Source of the DNA: Bacteroidales bacterium
GTDB lineage: Bacteria; Bacteroidota; Bacteroidia; Bacteroidales; JAIOZK01
Assembly (NCBI GenBank): GCA_021740625.1
Contig: JAIOZK010000002.1
Location: forward strand, 233,942-297,941
Reading direction: 5' to 3'
Length of the DNA: 64,000 nucleotides
A model generated the notes under the pieces. The model saw nothing but the letters and a program-made list of their open reading frames with translations. It was not told where the DNA came from and did no database searches. Positions 35,987 to 45,385 of this stretch are shown one piece after another. Numbering within the stretch: the stretch's first letter is position 1; each line of letters begins with the position of its first letter. Both the position numbers and the translations under genes were made by a program.

Positions 35987-36088
35987 TGGTTTTGTCATTA
36001 AATTGAGGTTCTGCTTACAAATTTCAAAAATATTGGAATTTTCCTTTTAAAAGTGTAAGTTTTTATTATTTTTTTGCTGTCTGATTGA

Positions 36089-36096
36089 TAATTTTG
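36089..36096 (+). promoter_or_regulatory. Bacteroidota -7 box of the transsulfuration gene
   Basis: TAATTTTG, matching TAnnTTTG, 39 nt before the ATG at 36136. Confidence 0.5.
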
Positions 36097-36135
36097 TAGT
36101 CTCATTCTTATTCATGAAATTTTAAAATTATTGCG

Positions 36136-37335
36136 ATGAAAAAAGATCCGGCTACAAGAATTCAGATGTTAGAACAATTCGGTGAATTTGGAGGCGTGAA
36201 CCCCTCGGTAACCGATTCAGCCACCTATACTTTTATGCAGGCCAAGACCATGCTTGAGACTTTCACTGGTGAGGCCGAAGGTTGCTTTTTGTATTCCAGG
36301 CACTGGAACCCGAGCAATAAATTTCTGGCAGATGCCATTGCTGCCATGGAAGACACGGAAGCCGCCTGGGTAACAGCATCCGGCATGAGCGCCATTTCCA
36401 ATGCAATCATGGGAATTTGTAAAGCAGACGACCACATCGTTTCAAGCGTTACCACCTATGGAGGTACCTTTGCATTGCTCAACAATTACCTTCCAAAATT
36501 CAACATTGAAACCACTTTCGTTAACATTACGGATCTCGATGCGGTGGAAAAGGCCATACGTCCCAATACAAAGATCCTTTATACAGAAAGTGTGACCAAT
36601 CCATTGCTGCAAATTTCTGATATTCCCAGGCTTGCGGAAATTGCAAAAAAACATGGGATAAAGCTCATGGTTGATAATACTTTTACTCCCATGATCATTG
36701 AACCGGCGAAACTGGGTGCCGATGTAGTGGTTTACAGCCTGACTAAATTTGTGAATGGTAAAAACGATTGTGTAGCAGGCGCCATTGCTGCAGATGCTGA
36801 GTTCATCAGCAGTTTGATCGATGTGAACGATGGAACTTCCATGCTGCTGGGACCCGTCCTGGATCCCATGCGATCATCGCAAATCCTGAAAAATATGCAT
36901 ACCCTCCACATCAGAATGAAACAGCACAGCGAGAATGCATCTTATCTTGCTGCCAAACTGGACGAGCTCGGATTAAAGGTTGTTTACCCGGGTTTTGATA
37001 CACATCCCGGTCATGAGCTGATGAGCAGCATGATGAATGAAAAATACGGATATGGAGGCATGTTGACCATCGATATGGAAACAAGTGAACGTGCAGCCAA
37101 ATTGATGGAATGTATGGAAGAAAAAGGGGCAGGTTACCTGGCCGTGAGTCTGGGTTATTTCAAAACCCTTTTCAGCAATTCCGGAAAAAGTACTTCTTCC
37201 GAAGTGCCGGAAGAAACACAAAAGGAAATGGGTATGTCAGAAGGACTGATCCGTTTTTCTGTCGGACTTGATAATGAAATTGAAAATACATTTGAAATGA
37301 TCAAAGCCTGTTTGGAAGAATTGAAATTTCTTTAA
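36136..37335 (+). CDS. PLP-dependent Cys/Met metabolism (transsulfuration family) enzyme
   Basis: A 399-residue fold-type I PLP enzyme. Landmarks are YSRHWNPSN (where most members have YSRxxNPT), the TASGMSAISNA segment, ESVTNPLL, the PLP-contacting DNTF, and the Schiff-base Lys in YSLTKFVNGKND. The family includes cystathionine gamma-synthase, cystathionine lyases and methionine gamma-lyase. The HW in YSRHWNPS and the KN in NGKND, where GHSD is usual, mark a separate subfamily, so I do not give a specific reaction. Single gene followed by a strong intrinsic terminator. Confidence 0.85.
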   Translation: MKKDPATRIQMLEQFGEFGGVNPSVTDSATYTFMQAKTMLETFTGEAEGCFLYSRHWNPSNKFLADAIAAMEDTEAAWVTASGMSAISNAIMGICKADDHIVSSVTTYGGTFALLNNYLPKFNIETTFVNITDLDAVEKAIRPNTKILYTESVTNPLLQISDIPRLAEIAKKHGIKLMVDNTFTPMIIEPAKLGADVVVYSLTKFVNGKNDCVAGAIAADAEFISSLIDVNDGTSMLLGPVLDPMRSSQILKNMHTLHIRMKQHSENASYLAAKLDELGLKVVYPGFDTHPGHELMSSMMNEKYGYGGMLTIDMETSERAAKLMECMEEKGAGYLAVSLGYFKTLFSNSGKSTSSEVPEETQKEMGMSEGLIRFSVGLDNEIENTFEMIKACLEELKFL

Positions 37336-37410
37336 AATATAGTTTTGGTTAGTATTGGGTTGATTTTGTAGCAGAAGGATTGCATAACCAGAATTCTGCT
37401 TTGTTCATGA

Positions 37411-37437
37411 GGGTAGCCGGAGCGGCTGCCCTTTTTT
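37411..37437 (+). terminator. Intrinsic terminator of the transsulfuration gene
   Basis: Stem GGGTAGCCG / CGGCTGCCC (9 bp with one G-U pair), loop GAG, then T6. Located 76 nt after the stop at 37335. Confidence 0.85.
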
Positions 37438-37443
37438 AATGGG

Positions 37444-37506
37444 GGTTGGTGTTGGTATGCTGGTTTAATGGGTTATTGTTATATTGGTGTAAGGATATAT
37501 GGGTAC
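37444..37506. repeat. Possible degenerate heptad array
   Basis: Immediately after the terminator, the sequence can be read in sevens with a weak shared pattern (tggttta, atgggtt, attgtta, tattggt, gtaagga, tatatgg). It is much more degenerate than the six clear arrays and could be chance in GT-rich DNA. Confidence 0.3.
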
Positions 37507-37574
37507 AAAGCCAGTTTGCTCTTATTTAGAATTAATTTAGACAGTAGGGATGATTCTATTCGTTGGCTTTGCTG

Positions 37575-37582
37575 TATTTTTG
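37575..37582 (+). promoter_or_regulatory. Bacteroidota -7 box of the haem-oxygenase-fold gene
   Basis: TATTTTTG, matching TAnnTTTG, 35 nt before the ATG at 37618. Confidence 0.5.
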
Positions 37583-37617
37583 AACATCAACATATTTAAC
37601 TATTAAACTTAGAATAT

Positions 37618-38175
37618 ATGAAACCAAAATACAGATTACTGGAACATCCTTTTTATCAGGCATGGAATGAAGGAAATATTAGTATTGAACAACTTTCGAA
37701 ATACGGGGCTTCCTATGCTGAATTCATTGAGAGGATACCGGGATACTGGCAAAAAATTGCACAGGCTTTTGCAGAACAGCAAACTGTAGCAGATGAAATT
37801 ATTGCTGAAGAAACTGATCATATCCCGCTCTGGAATAAGTGGACTGACAAACTGGAAAAGCAGGATGATTTTCCCAGGATGACAAAAATATTTGAAGCAT
37901 TTGAAAGTATGACGGCTTCCGAACTGCTGGGCGCCATACATGCATTTGAGATACAGCAACCCGAGGTAGCCGAAACCAAAAAGTGCGGTTTACTGGATCA
38001 TTACGGTTTTGAAAATTCCGACCTGACATATTTCGATGAACACATGCAGGAAGAAAAGCACATTGCTTATGGAAGGCACCTGGCCGAGAAATTCGCCCGA
38101 AAAAGTGAATTCAATGCAGGATTTGAAAAAGGCAGTAAATTGATCTATGATGGCCTAAACCTGTTTATGAATTAG
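37618..38175 (+). CDS. Haem-oxygenase-fold protein (TenA/PqqC/CADD-like), possible di-iron oxidase
   Basis: 185 all-helical residues. The start HPFYQAWNEGNIS resembles the HPF...W..G segment of PqqC and TenA. Candidate metal ligands in the order expected for haem-oxygenase-like di-iron proteins are Glu in IIAEETDH (about 62), His and Glu in GAIHAFEIQQPE (about 107-110), and acidic and His residues in YFDEHMQEEKH (about 139-149). The Cys of TenA thiaminases is not evident. Chlamydial CADD and related enzymes use this fold for oxygen-dependent chemistry including p-aminobenzoate formation; I do not assign a reaction. Its 3' end overlaps gcvP convergently by 11 nt. Confidence 0.7.
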   Translation: MKPKYRLLEHPFYQAWNEGNISIEQLSKYGASYAEFIERIPGYWQKIAQAFAEQQTVADEIIAEETDHIPLWNKWTDKLEKQDDFPRMTKIFEAFESMTASELLGAIHAFEIQQPEVAETKKCGLLDHYGFENSDLTYFDEHMQEEKHIAYGRHLAEKFARKSEFNAGFEKGSKLIYDGLNLFMN

Positions 38176-41065
38176 TTTTAAGCTCCTGTTCATATTCTTC
38201 CGGTGACAAGCATGTGCAAACCAGGTTCCTGTCGCCAAAGGCATCATCGATGCGGGTGACCGGGCTAAAGTATTTGTCGACCCAGATCATCTCTACGGGG
38301 AATGCCGCCTTTTGCCTGCTGTAAGGTAAATTCCATTCATCGGCTGTAAGCATTTCAGCAGTATGGGGTGCTTTTTTGATCAGGTTAGTTTCTTTGTCGG
38401 CTTTGCCTTCTTCAATTTCTCTGATCTCTTCCCGTATGTGTTCCATGGCTTCGACAAAGCGCTTCAGTTCAACCAGGGGTTCACTCTCGGTGGGTTCCAC
38501 CATGAGGGTTCCGTGAACCGGAAAGGCCACTGTCGGGGCATGAAAGCCGTAATCCATCAAACGTTTGGCGATGTCAACGGGGGTTAGGTCTGCGGTTTTA
38601 TGGAATTCATTGCAGTCGATGATGAATTCATGGGCCACTCTGCTGTTCTTTCCTGTGTATAGTATTTTGTATTTTTTCTCCAGGGCCGATTTCAGGTAAT
38701 TGGCATTGAGAATGGCATAACGGGTTGCTTCTGTCAGCCCCTTTGTTCCCAGGAGTTTGATGTATCCGTAAGATATGGTTAGTATCAGGGAGCTTCCGAA
38801 AGGAGCGGAAGCAATTGCGTGTATTCCCTTTTTACCGCCTGTATTGACATAAGCATGTTTGGGCAGAAAAGGAGCCAGGTGTTTGGCGACGCCGATGGGG
38901 CCAACGCCCGGACCACCACCGCCATGCGGAATGGCAAAGGTCTTATGCAAATTCAGGTGGCACACGTCTGCATGGATCATGGCCGGGTTGGTGAGGCCAA
39001 CCTGGGCGTTCATGTTGGCACCATCCATGTAAACAAGGCCGCCATTATCATGCACAAGCCTGATAATGTCCAGGATGTTTTGCTCAAAAACACCATGCGT
39101 TGAAGGATAGGTGATCATGGTGGCTGCAAGTTTGTCCTTGTGCTGCTCGGCTTTGGCTTTCATGTCATCCAGGTCGATATTCCCCTGTTCATCGCATTTT
39201 ACAACGACCACTTTCATCCCGGCCATTACTGAGCTGGCTGGATTGGTTCCGTGAGCAGATGAGGGAATGAGGCAAACATTGCGATCCCCCTGACCGATGC
39301 TTTTCTGGTATTCCCGGATCATCATCAGCCCGGTGTACTCACCGCTGGCTCCGGAATTGGGCTGAAAAGAAATGGCCGAAAAGCCAGTAATTTCACAAAG
39401 TTCTTTTTCCAGGTTCTCGATCAACTGGTGATAACCGGCAGCCTGGTTTGCAGGTACGAAAGGATGAATATTTGTGAATTCAGGCCATGAAAGGGCAAAC
39501 ATCTCGGCCGCTGCATTCAGCTTCATGGTGCAGGAACCGAGGGGAATCATGGTACGGTTTAAAGCCAAATCCCTGTTTTCAAGCTTCTTCAGGTAGCGCA
39601 TCATTTCCGTTTCCGAATGATAGGCATTGAAACATTCCTGTTGCAGGAAATCAGTATTACGCATAAGCTGCTCCGGCAGTGTATTTATGTCTGAGCAATT
39701 ATCATGTGAGCATTCAAATTCTTCAAACTTTTTGTTGACCGACATGGCCAGGATTTTAACAATATTGTTCAGGTCTTCGATTGAAGTCGTCTCATCCAGG
39801 CTGATACCGATGCTTTTGTTGTCGATATAACGGAAGTTGACCAAATTGTATAGTGCATTTTTCCTGACTTCATCAATACTGCTTCCTTCTGGAGGTAAAA
39901 TTTCTATGGTATCGAAGAAATACTCATTCAGTTGCTGATAGCCATACTTTTTAACTTCTCTTGCCAGAACGCCGGCCATCAGGTTGATATTTTTTGCTAT
40001 TTCTTTAATGCCTTCAGGTCCGTGATACTGGGCATACATGCCTGCCATGTTGGCGAGCAATGCCTGAGCAGTGCAAATATTGGAAGTGGCGCGTTCACGT
40101 TTGATGTGCTGCTCACGTGTTTGCAATGCCATGCGGAGGGCCGGTTTGCCGTTGGCATCTTTGGATACGCCAATGATCCTGCCCGGAATGTTTCGCTTGA
40201 ATTCTTCGGTTGTGGCAAAATATCCTGCATGCGGACCGCCGTAACCCATGGGAATTCCAAAACGCTGGCTAGAGCCTACAGCCACATCAGCCCCCCATTC
40301 ACCGGGAGGTGTCAAAAGTGCAAGACTCATGATGTCGGCTGCAACTACCACTTTGATGTCGTTTTGATGTGCTTTTTGGATAAAATCTTTGAAATCCCTT
40401 ATGTTTCCTTTTTGATCCGGGTATTGCACGATGGCCCCGAATGTCATTTCGTCAAATTCGACCTTTTCATGGTCACCGATAAGCAGTTCTATGCCGAGCG
40501 ATTCTGACCGTGTCTTCAGGATATCAATGGTATGTGGAAACAAATGATCCGCAACAAAAAATTTGTTGACGCCCTTTTTCTTCATGGCCCGGGGCATGGC
40601 ATTGTAAAGCATGATCATGGCTTCGGCTGCTGCCGTGCCTTCATCAAGCAGGGAGGAATTGGCCAGGGGCAAGCCCGTGAGTTCCACGATCATGGTCTGG
40701 AAATTGAGTAATGCTTCCAGCCTCCCCTGCGATATCTCAGCCTGATAAGGCGTATAAGAAGTATACCAGCCTGGATTTTCAAGAACATTGCGTTGTATTA
40801 CACCTGGTATGACCGTATTGTAATACCCGAGGCCGATATAGGATTTATAGATTTTATTCTGTGCTGCCAGACCCTTGATGTGTTCCATGTATTCCTGTTC
40901 GCTCAAACCTTCACCCAGCTTCATCTCTTCTTTCAGCCTTATCGCTTCGGGCAGGGTCTCATCCATCAACTGATCCAGTGATTCCACGCCAATCATTTCC
41001 AGCATTTCTTTCAAGTCACTTTCTCTCGGGCCGTTATGGCGCTTGATAAAATTATTCCTGATCAT
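38165..41065 (-). CDS. gcvP: Glycine dehydrogenase (decarboxylating), P protein of the glycine cleavage system
   Basis: PLP-dependent P protein: decarboxylates glycine and passes the aminomethyl group to the lipoyl H protein. At 966 residues it is the single-chain form with both halves. N-terminal half: RHNGPRESDLKEML, SYTPYQAEISQGRLEALLNF. C-terminal half: NSGASGEYTGLMMIREY, STHGVFE, and the Schiff-base Lys in LNLHKTFAIPHGGGGPG (around residue 715). gcvT and gcvH are not in the window. It has its own -7 box about 100 nt upstream. Confidence 0.96.
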   Translation of the reverse strand: MIRNNFIKRHNGPRESDLKEMLEMIGVESLDQLMDETLPEAIRLKEEMKLGEGLSEQEYMEHIKGLAAQNKIYKSYIGLGYYNTVIPGVIQRNVLENPGWYTSYTPYQAEISQGRLEALLNFQTMIVELTGLPLANSSLLDEGTAAAEAMIMLYNAMPRAMKKKGVNKFFVADHLFPHTIDILKTRSESLGIELLIGDHEKVEFDEMTFGAIVQYPDQKGNIRDFKDFIQKAHQNDIKVVVAADIMSLALLTPPGEWGADVAVGSSQRFGIPMGYGGPHAGYFATTEEFKRNIPGRIIGVSKDANGKPALRMALQTREQHIKRERATSNICTAQALLANMAGMYAQYHGPEGIKEIAKNINLMAGVLAREVKKYGYQQLNEYFFDTIEILPPEGSSIDEVRKNALYNLVNFRYIDNKSIGISLDETTSIEDLNNIVKILAMSVNKKFEEFECSHDNCSDINTLPEQLMRNTDFLQQECFNAYHSETEMMRYLKKLENRDLALNRTMIPLGSCTMKLNAAAEMFALSWPEFTNIHPFVPANQAAGYHQLIENLEKELCEITGFSAISFQPNSGASGEYTGLMMIREYQKSIGQGDRNVCLIPSSAHGTNPASSVMAGMKVVVVKCDEQGNIDLDDMKAKAEQHKDKLAATMITYPSTHGVFEQNILDIIRLVHDNGGLVYMDGANMNAQVGLTNPAMIHADVCHLNLHKTFAIPHGGGGPGVGPIGVAKHLAPFLPKHAYVNTGGKKGIHAIASAPFGSSLILTISYGYIKLLGTKGLTEATRYAILNANYLKSALEKKYKILYTGKNSRVAHEFIIDCNEFHKTADLTPVDIAKRLMDYGFHAPTVAFPVHGTLMVEPTESEPLVELKRFVEAMEHIREEIREIEEGKADKETNLIKKAPHTAEMLTADEWNLPYSRQKAAFPVEMIWVDKYFSPVTRIDDAFGDRNLVCTCLSPEEYEQELKTNS

Positions 41066-41169
41066 AATTCAAATATTTACAAATCCTTCAAAATCATTTC
41101 AAAACAAAGCAATACCAAACAGGATCATAACACTTACGGTCTGTGTTTTGTTCTGTTTTCTTTGCTTTG

Positions 41170-41177
41170 CAAAGGTA
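41170..41177 (-). promoter_or_regulatory. Bacteroidota -7 box upstream of gcvP
   Basis: Minus-strand TACCTTTG, matching TAnnTTTG, 104 nt before the gcvP ATG. The leader of about 100 nt is purine-rich and I do not recognise a glycine riboswitch in it. Confidence 0.45.
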
Positions 41178-41283
41178 AGAATCTTTGCTTTTGATATTCA
41201 GAATGCGTTAAAGTTTTGTGAATAAATTAACAGTAAAAACTTCCCGAAAGATTCTTCTGAGCTGGCAGTAGTTTTTCTGCCTG

Positions 41284-42503
41284 TTATTGAACGATGAATC
41301 TTGTGGCTGAACCTTCAGCAATGAGAAAATAACAGCCGGGTTTTAAACCATTGATATCAATCGTGTTTGTTTGATCCGCTAAAGTGATGCTTTTGATCAT
41401 TCTTCCTTCCAGACTAAAAATATGGAAAGTTTTGTTTGTTATTTTCTTATTCACCTTCAGGTGAAGAATATCCCGGGCAGGGTTGGGGTAAATGGAGAAT
41501 TGGGAAATGCGGTTTTCCTCCATATTGGTATATTGAAAAAATCCCCAGAAAAATCTTTCATGACCTGTGGTATCCCAGCCATTTTCATAATCCCATTGAA
41601 ATCCGTTCTGTTCAACCTTATTGTAATGCTCATCATATAAATACTGTTGTTTTGAAAAGTTAACCCAGTCCGTCTCGTTATGATTCTGGTTAATGATTGA
41701 TGCAATATAACCAACATCAAAGTACTCCGTTAAACGACGATAAAGTAACCTCCAATTTGAATTTTCCCATCGTTGTGATATTGAGATTATCTCCTGATCG
41801 TATCCATCATATTCATATGTGTTTTTTCTGTCATTGATCCACGCTGCCGAATCATCACTCCATTCGGTTTTAAGAAGAGTTGCCAGGAGTCCGGATGCGG
41901 AATAAAAATAGAAATCTTTCTTTAATTTTTCCCATTCTCATCGTATTCATAATAGACCTCCAGTGAATTAATCCATTGCTCCTGCTCAGGATCATAGAGT
42001 CTCGATAATTCGTATATATTGTAGCCTGCCTGATTGTATTCGTAAGTATACAAAAAACCCTGGCTGATATCACCTTGTGAATCCCTTGTAATCCATTCAT
42101 AATGAGTTATATCTCCTGCTTCATTGTATTGATTATGAGTTATTATTCTCCATTCCGAGATGCTTTTATAATATTCCTCGATAATGATTTCTTTTAATAC
42201 CGTATCAAAATGGTAATCAAAGCTTCGCCTTTCAACTTCTTCCCAGGTATTGCTGTCAGCATTGTATTGAATGGTTTCAGCATTCAAATACCTTCCATGG
42301 TTATTCCTGTTGCTGTAATAACGCTTTTCCAGTTCATCCAGATCATGATAGCTTGAATCGATGATCCAGGCGCCAGCCACCGTTGTCCGGTAAATTGTGA
42401 ATTCTTGAATTTCTTTCCCCGGGAAGTGAATACCCGCCTGAAATTGAGAATAACTAGCTGTGATCAGGAGGGTCGCGAAAATTAATGTAAATAAAGACTT
42501 CAT
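41284..42503 (-). pseudogene. T9SS-sorted YD-like repeat protein with a 1-base frameshift
   Basis: One gene in two frames. Frame one (42503 to a TAA at 41924-41922) gives a signal peptide and repeats such as YYEYDENGK. The rest is open in another frame from about 41930 to the stop at 41284: more repeats (TYEYDGYDQE, YLYDEHYNK) and a type A T9SS sorting domain (FSIYPNPARDILHL ... LKPGCYFLIAEG). The switch is at an A5 run on the minus strand (41926-41930). One extra A would restore a continuous 406-residue protein reading ENGKKLKK across the join. The total length, 1220 nt, is one short of a multiple of three. The short aromatic/Asp/Gly repeats resemble YD/RHS-type beta repeats. Real mutation, phase-variable slippage and assembly error are all possible. 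Confidence 0.85.
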
Positions 42504-42611
42504 CTTGATTTGGTTTTGTATTTACTTCCAATGGTTTCATTTCTAACCTGGTAAGAATGTTAGAATAAAAGTAAAAATATTTAGGAAATCAAAAAAAATT
42601 TTAATGAAGAA

Positions 42612-43943
42612 TTATTTTTTTGATTCTTCAAGCCATTGATTCATCCTATCAATAACCAACTGCTTCTGCTCATCTGGGAGGTTAGCAATTCGCGTAGCGT
42701 GGGTGCCGCCTTCTTTCACAACCTTCATCATGTTTTTCTTGTTTTTGAATTCAACACCTGAAGCGGTCCAGGGATCGTATTCCCCATAAATGAATATCAT
42801 CCTGGGGTCATTCTCCTCGAAGTATTGCTGAACCTTTTGCATTGCCTTCTCTTCATATTCATAATGCAGGCTGTCGGGCAGGAAAACACGGTATAAGTAA
42901 TTTTCGGCAGTGGATATGCTGAGGTATTCCTCAAAATCTTTTGTATCATAACCATAATAACCGATTTCACGGGCTGCCTGCACGAAGAAGGGAAGATAAT
43001 CACCTCCACTGTTGAAGTAATCCGGGGAGGCTACCGCCATGAAATGTTTAAAAACTGCTTCATTGTCAGCATCCTTTTCTGGTATGTTTTCAACATCTGC
43101 CATCCATTGCCAGAAGGCAAATGAATACTCCAGCACGCAAAAATCATAAACCTCTTCCACCGGGATCCTGAAATCCAGTTCATTTTCACGGATGAAGTTT
43201 TTGAACATGGGCATCAGGCTGTCTTTTTGTTGCAGCAGCCTGAGCTGGAATTCTTTGATGGCTTTTCTTTCTTTGCGCTTACCATTTTGTGCAATGAAAG
43301 GTTCATGCCGGCCGTCTTCCACGCCGAAGTTCAGGGGACAAACATAGGGTACCGAAAAACCCACATCATCGGGATAGAGGCTTTTGTGGAACATTACGGT
43401 TTGCCCGCCTTTGCTAATGCCGGTACTGATCCACTGTTCATCGTAAAGATCGTTAAAGGCTTTAATTATCGTGTGATGATCGGCAGCGGCATTTGCCACG
43501 GTGAGATGGTCCCAGTTCCCTTTTTCAGGAACTGATGTCCCGAAATAGCGGTGTTCCACCAGCAACTGGTTTCCGTCCACAATGCCTGTTATTTCTGTCT
43601 GGTACATGGGGATTTCTCCATAGGCAGCCCCATAACCTTCAGTCACGATTACCATGGGTTTATCAAAATCTTGATGATTGAGGTAAATGCGCTGGAGAAA
43701 AAATCCATCTGTACTGTCTTTATGGTTTACAGATTGCAGGAAACTGATCCTGTATTTGCCTTTCCAATTTCCTGCAACCTTCATTTTTTCAACATCAACT
43801 ACTCCAGGCAAGGCTTTGATCCTTGTAATGAATGCCGAATCCTCAGCTGTGATTTCTACGGGTTCCTGTGCTGTAAGTTTTTGCTCGTTGATGAATAATG
43901 CAACAAACAGAAGGGTGAAAAATAGTGAAAGTGCCTTTTTCAT
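42612..43943 (-). CDS. Secreted S37-family tri/tetrapeptidyl aminopeptidase-like serine peptidase
   Basis: 443 residues with a signal peptide (1-25). The alpha/beta-hydrolase features match peptidase family S37: HRYFGTSVPE, the nucleophile elbow STGISKGGQTVMFHK with catalytic Ser, the Asp in IYGEYDPWTASG and the His in EGGTHATRIANLP. S37 enzymes release N-terminal tri- or tetrapeptides and are secreted by Streptomyces; here it would act in the periplasm or outside. No lipobox or T9SS sorting domain is seen. Single gene; the best -7-like element upstream (TATTTTCG) has one mismatch. Confidence 0.85.
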   Translation of the reverse strand: MKKALSLFFTLLFVALFINEQKLTAQEPVEITAEDSAFITRIKALPGVVDVEKMKVAGNWKGKYRISFLQSVNHKDSTDGFFLQRIYLNHQDFDKPMVIVTEGYGAAYGEIPMYQTEITGIVDGNQLLVEHRYFGTSVPEKGNWDHLTVANAAADHHTIIKAFNDLYDEQWISTGISKGGQTVMFHKSLYPDDVGFSVPYVCPLNFGVEDGRHEPFIAQNGKRKERKAIKEFQLRLLQQKDSLMPMFKNFIRENELDFRIPVEEVYDFCVLEYSFAFWQWMADVENIPEKDADNEAVFKHFMAVASPDYFNSGGDYLPFFVQAAREIGYYGYDTKDFEEYLSISTAENYLYRVFLPDSLHYEYEEKAMQKVQQYFEENDPRMIFIYGEYDPWTASGVEFKNKKNMMKVVKEGGTHATRIANLPDEQKQLVIDRMNQWLEESKK

Positions 43944-44084
43944 TGTATATCTTTTTTATCCGTTTGCGAAAATAAATCTTTTGCCATGATTTTACTTTAA
44001 CTTTTAAGCAAACGGATCAAATGAATTCATATCTGGTATGAAAGTATTTATTAAAATACCCGAATTTTAAGTAATTTCGGGCTT

Positions 44085-44092
44085 TAATTTTG
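44085..44092 (+). promoter_or_regulatory. Bacteroidota -7 box of the DUF6452-DUF6048 pair
   Basis: TAATTTTG, matching TAnnTTTG, 11 nt before the ATG at 44104, giving a very short leader. Confidence 0.5.
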
Positions 44093-44103
44093 AAGCCTGT
44101 CAA

Positions 44104-44568
44104 ATGTTGAAGAAAACGCTCTTTTTTGCGATCCTGGCCATATCACTGCTTTATCATGCATGTGATGATAAAGCCGTTTGTACGGAAATGGCTACAGCTT
44201 ATCTTCAAACGGGTTTTTACAAAGCCTTTGAAGGGGAGGAACAGGATTCAGCGCTTGACAATGTCACGGTTTACGGTTTGGGTATACCGGAACCTGTAAT
44301 ACAGAACGACAGCAATGTAAAACAATTGAAACTCCCGTTGAATTTCAGCAGCGATCATTCGGTGTTTGTGATCACCAACGATACGGTTAGTGACACCCTC
44401 TACCTGACATATGATACTACGCTGACTTTCGTTTCTTATGAATGCGGCTTTGCTCCGAGCTATGATATACAGGATGTGGGCAGTTCCAACAATGGCTTCG
44501 ATTCGGTCATAATTGTGAAATCACTGGTAGAAACTGATGATGAGGAAAATATTAAAATATACCTTTAG
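44104..44568 (+). CDS. DUF6452-like lipoprotein
   Basis: 154 residues with a lipoprotein signal (LLYHAC at about 15-20) and an acidic DD just after the Cys. The mature part is beta-rich with two conserved-looking Cys (VCTEM, YECGF). I recognise it as the Bacteroidota DUF6452 type, usually found with DUF6048; function unknown, cell-envelope location expected. Its 3' end overlaps the next gene by 32 nt in another frame. Confidence 0.68.
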   Translation: MLKKTLFFAILAISLLYHACDDKAVCTEMATAYLQTGFYKAFEGEEQDSALDNVTVYGLGIPEPVIQNDSNVKQLKLPLNFSSDHSVFVITNDTVSDTLYLTYDTTLTFVSYECGFAPSYDIQDVGSSNNGFDSVIIVKSLVETDDEENIKIYL

Positions 44569-45196
44569 TTTGCTTCTTCTGCTTCCCCTGACTGTTTCTG
44601 CACAGGACAGCACAAAGCTTTTTAGTTCTGTTACCTTTACAGCCGATCTGGGAGCTGCCTCCATACAGTTTTTTGATGAGCAGAGGACTTCCTATGCTTT
44701 TGCTGTTGATATGCAAATTCGTAAAAATTATTTTGTTGGAATGATAGGAGGATGGCAGCAGGTGAAAAAAGCGGGTGATTTCTTTAATTATCGTTCCAGT
44801 GGCATTTTTTTAAAATCTGATTTCAAATACGATTTCCTTAAAAAGAAGGATTCGGATAAAACCAGCATCGCGTACATAAGCGGGCGATTGTCTTATTCCC
44901 GCTTCAATCAAAGCATTGAGGATGTGGTGCTCAGAAATACCTATTGGGGCAAGGAAACATTTGATCTGCAAAAACAGAAATTGAATGCTTTATGGCTGGA
45001 AATTGGTGGAGGTATACGCGCAGATATGTTCCACAACTTTATGCTGGGCTGGAATCTTCATATAAGGGTGATGGCTTTAAAACCGGATTACTACCTGATA
45101 CCGCCCAAATATATACCCGGTTTTGGCAGTGGCGAAGAAACTGTTGTTTTTGGATTTGAATATACTTTGTCTTACCGCATCCCTTTGGCACAATAG
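44537..45196 (+). CDS. DUF6048-like outer-membrane beta-barrel protein
   Basis: 219 residues with a signal peptide (1-22, ending SAQ). Alternating strands with aromatic girdles (VGMIGGWQQ, FLKSDFKYDFL, LWLEIGGGI) and a C-terminal FEYTLSYRIPLAQ indicate a small outer-membrane barrel. It matches the DUF6048 partner of DUF6452. The 32-nt overlap with the upstream gene means that the two are translated in a coupled fashion. Function is unknown; they may form one envelope complex. Confidence 0.68.
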   Translation: MMRKILKYTFSLLLLLPLTVSAQDSTKLFSSVTFTADLGAASIQFFDEQRTSYAFAVDMQIRKNYFVGMIGGWQQVKKAGDFFNYRSSGIFLKSDFKYDFLKKKDSDKTSIAYISGRLSYSRFNQSIEDVVLRNTYWGKETFDLQKQKLNALWLEIGGGIRADMFHNFMLGWNLHIRVMALKPDYYLIPPKYIPGFGSGEETVVFGFEYTLSYRIPLAQ

Positions 45197-45254
45197 CAGA
45201 TTCTTATTATCTTTAATGCGTTATGCGGTTAGCGTGTAAATAATTGTAAATCAA

Positions 45255-45282
45255 ATCACACTTAGCGGAGCCGAAGTGTGAT
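45255..45282. repeat. REP-like hairpin
   Basis: ATCACACTT (45255-45263) and AAGTGTGAT (45274-45282) form a perfect 9-bp stem with a GC-rich loop AGCGGAGCCG. A second small hairpin GAGTC-TTT-GACTC follows at 45287-45299. The loop-and-arm pattern resembles a common Bacteroidota intergenic palindrome; it may also end the DUF6048 transcript. Confidence 0.55.
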
Positions 45283-45385
45283 GGCCGAGTCTTTGACTCC
45301 GATAAGTCTGACTGTTAGTCTGTTGCATAATCAAACCGCAGAATATGTTACCTTAGTACAAATGATGATCAAAACGCATACAAAT

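Noticed and set aside
41066..41169. Glycine riboswitch before gcvP
   Set aside because: The roughly 100-nt leader is purine-rich and lacks the paired-helix architecture that I would expect; no support.
41924..41934. Programmed -1 frameshift in the T9SS YD-repeat gene
   Set aside because: The zero-frame codons around the A5 run do not make a standard slippery heptamer in phase, so a lost base is the simpler explanation; slippage is kept only as a possibility.
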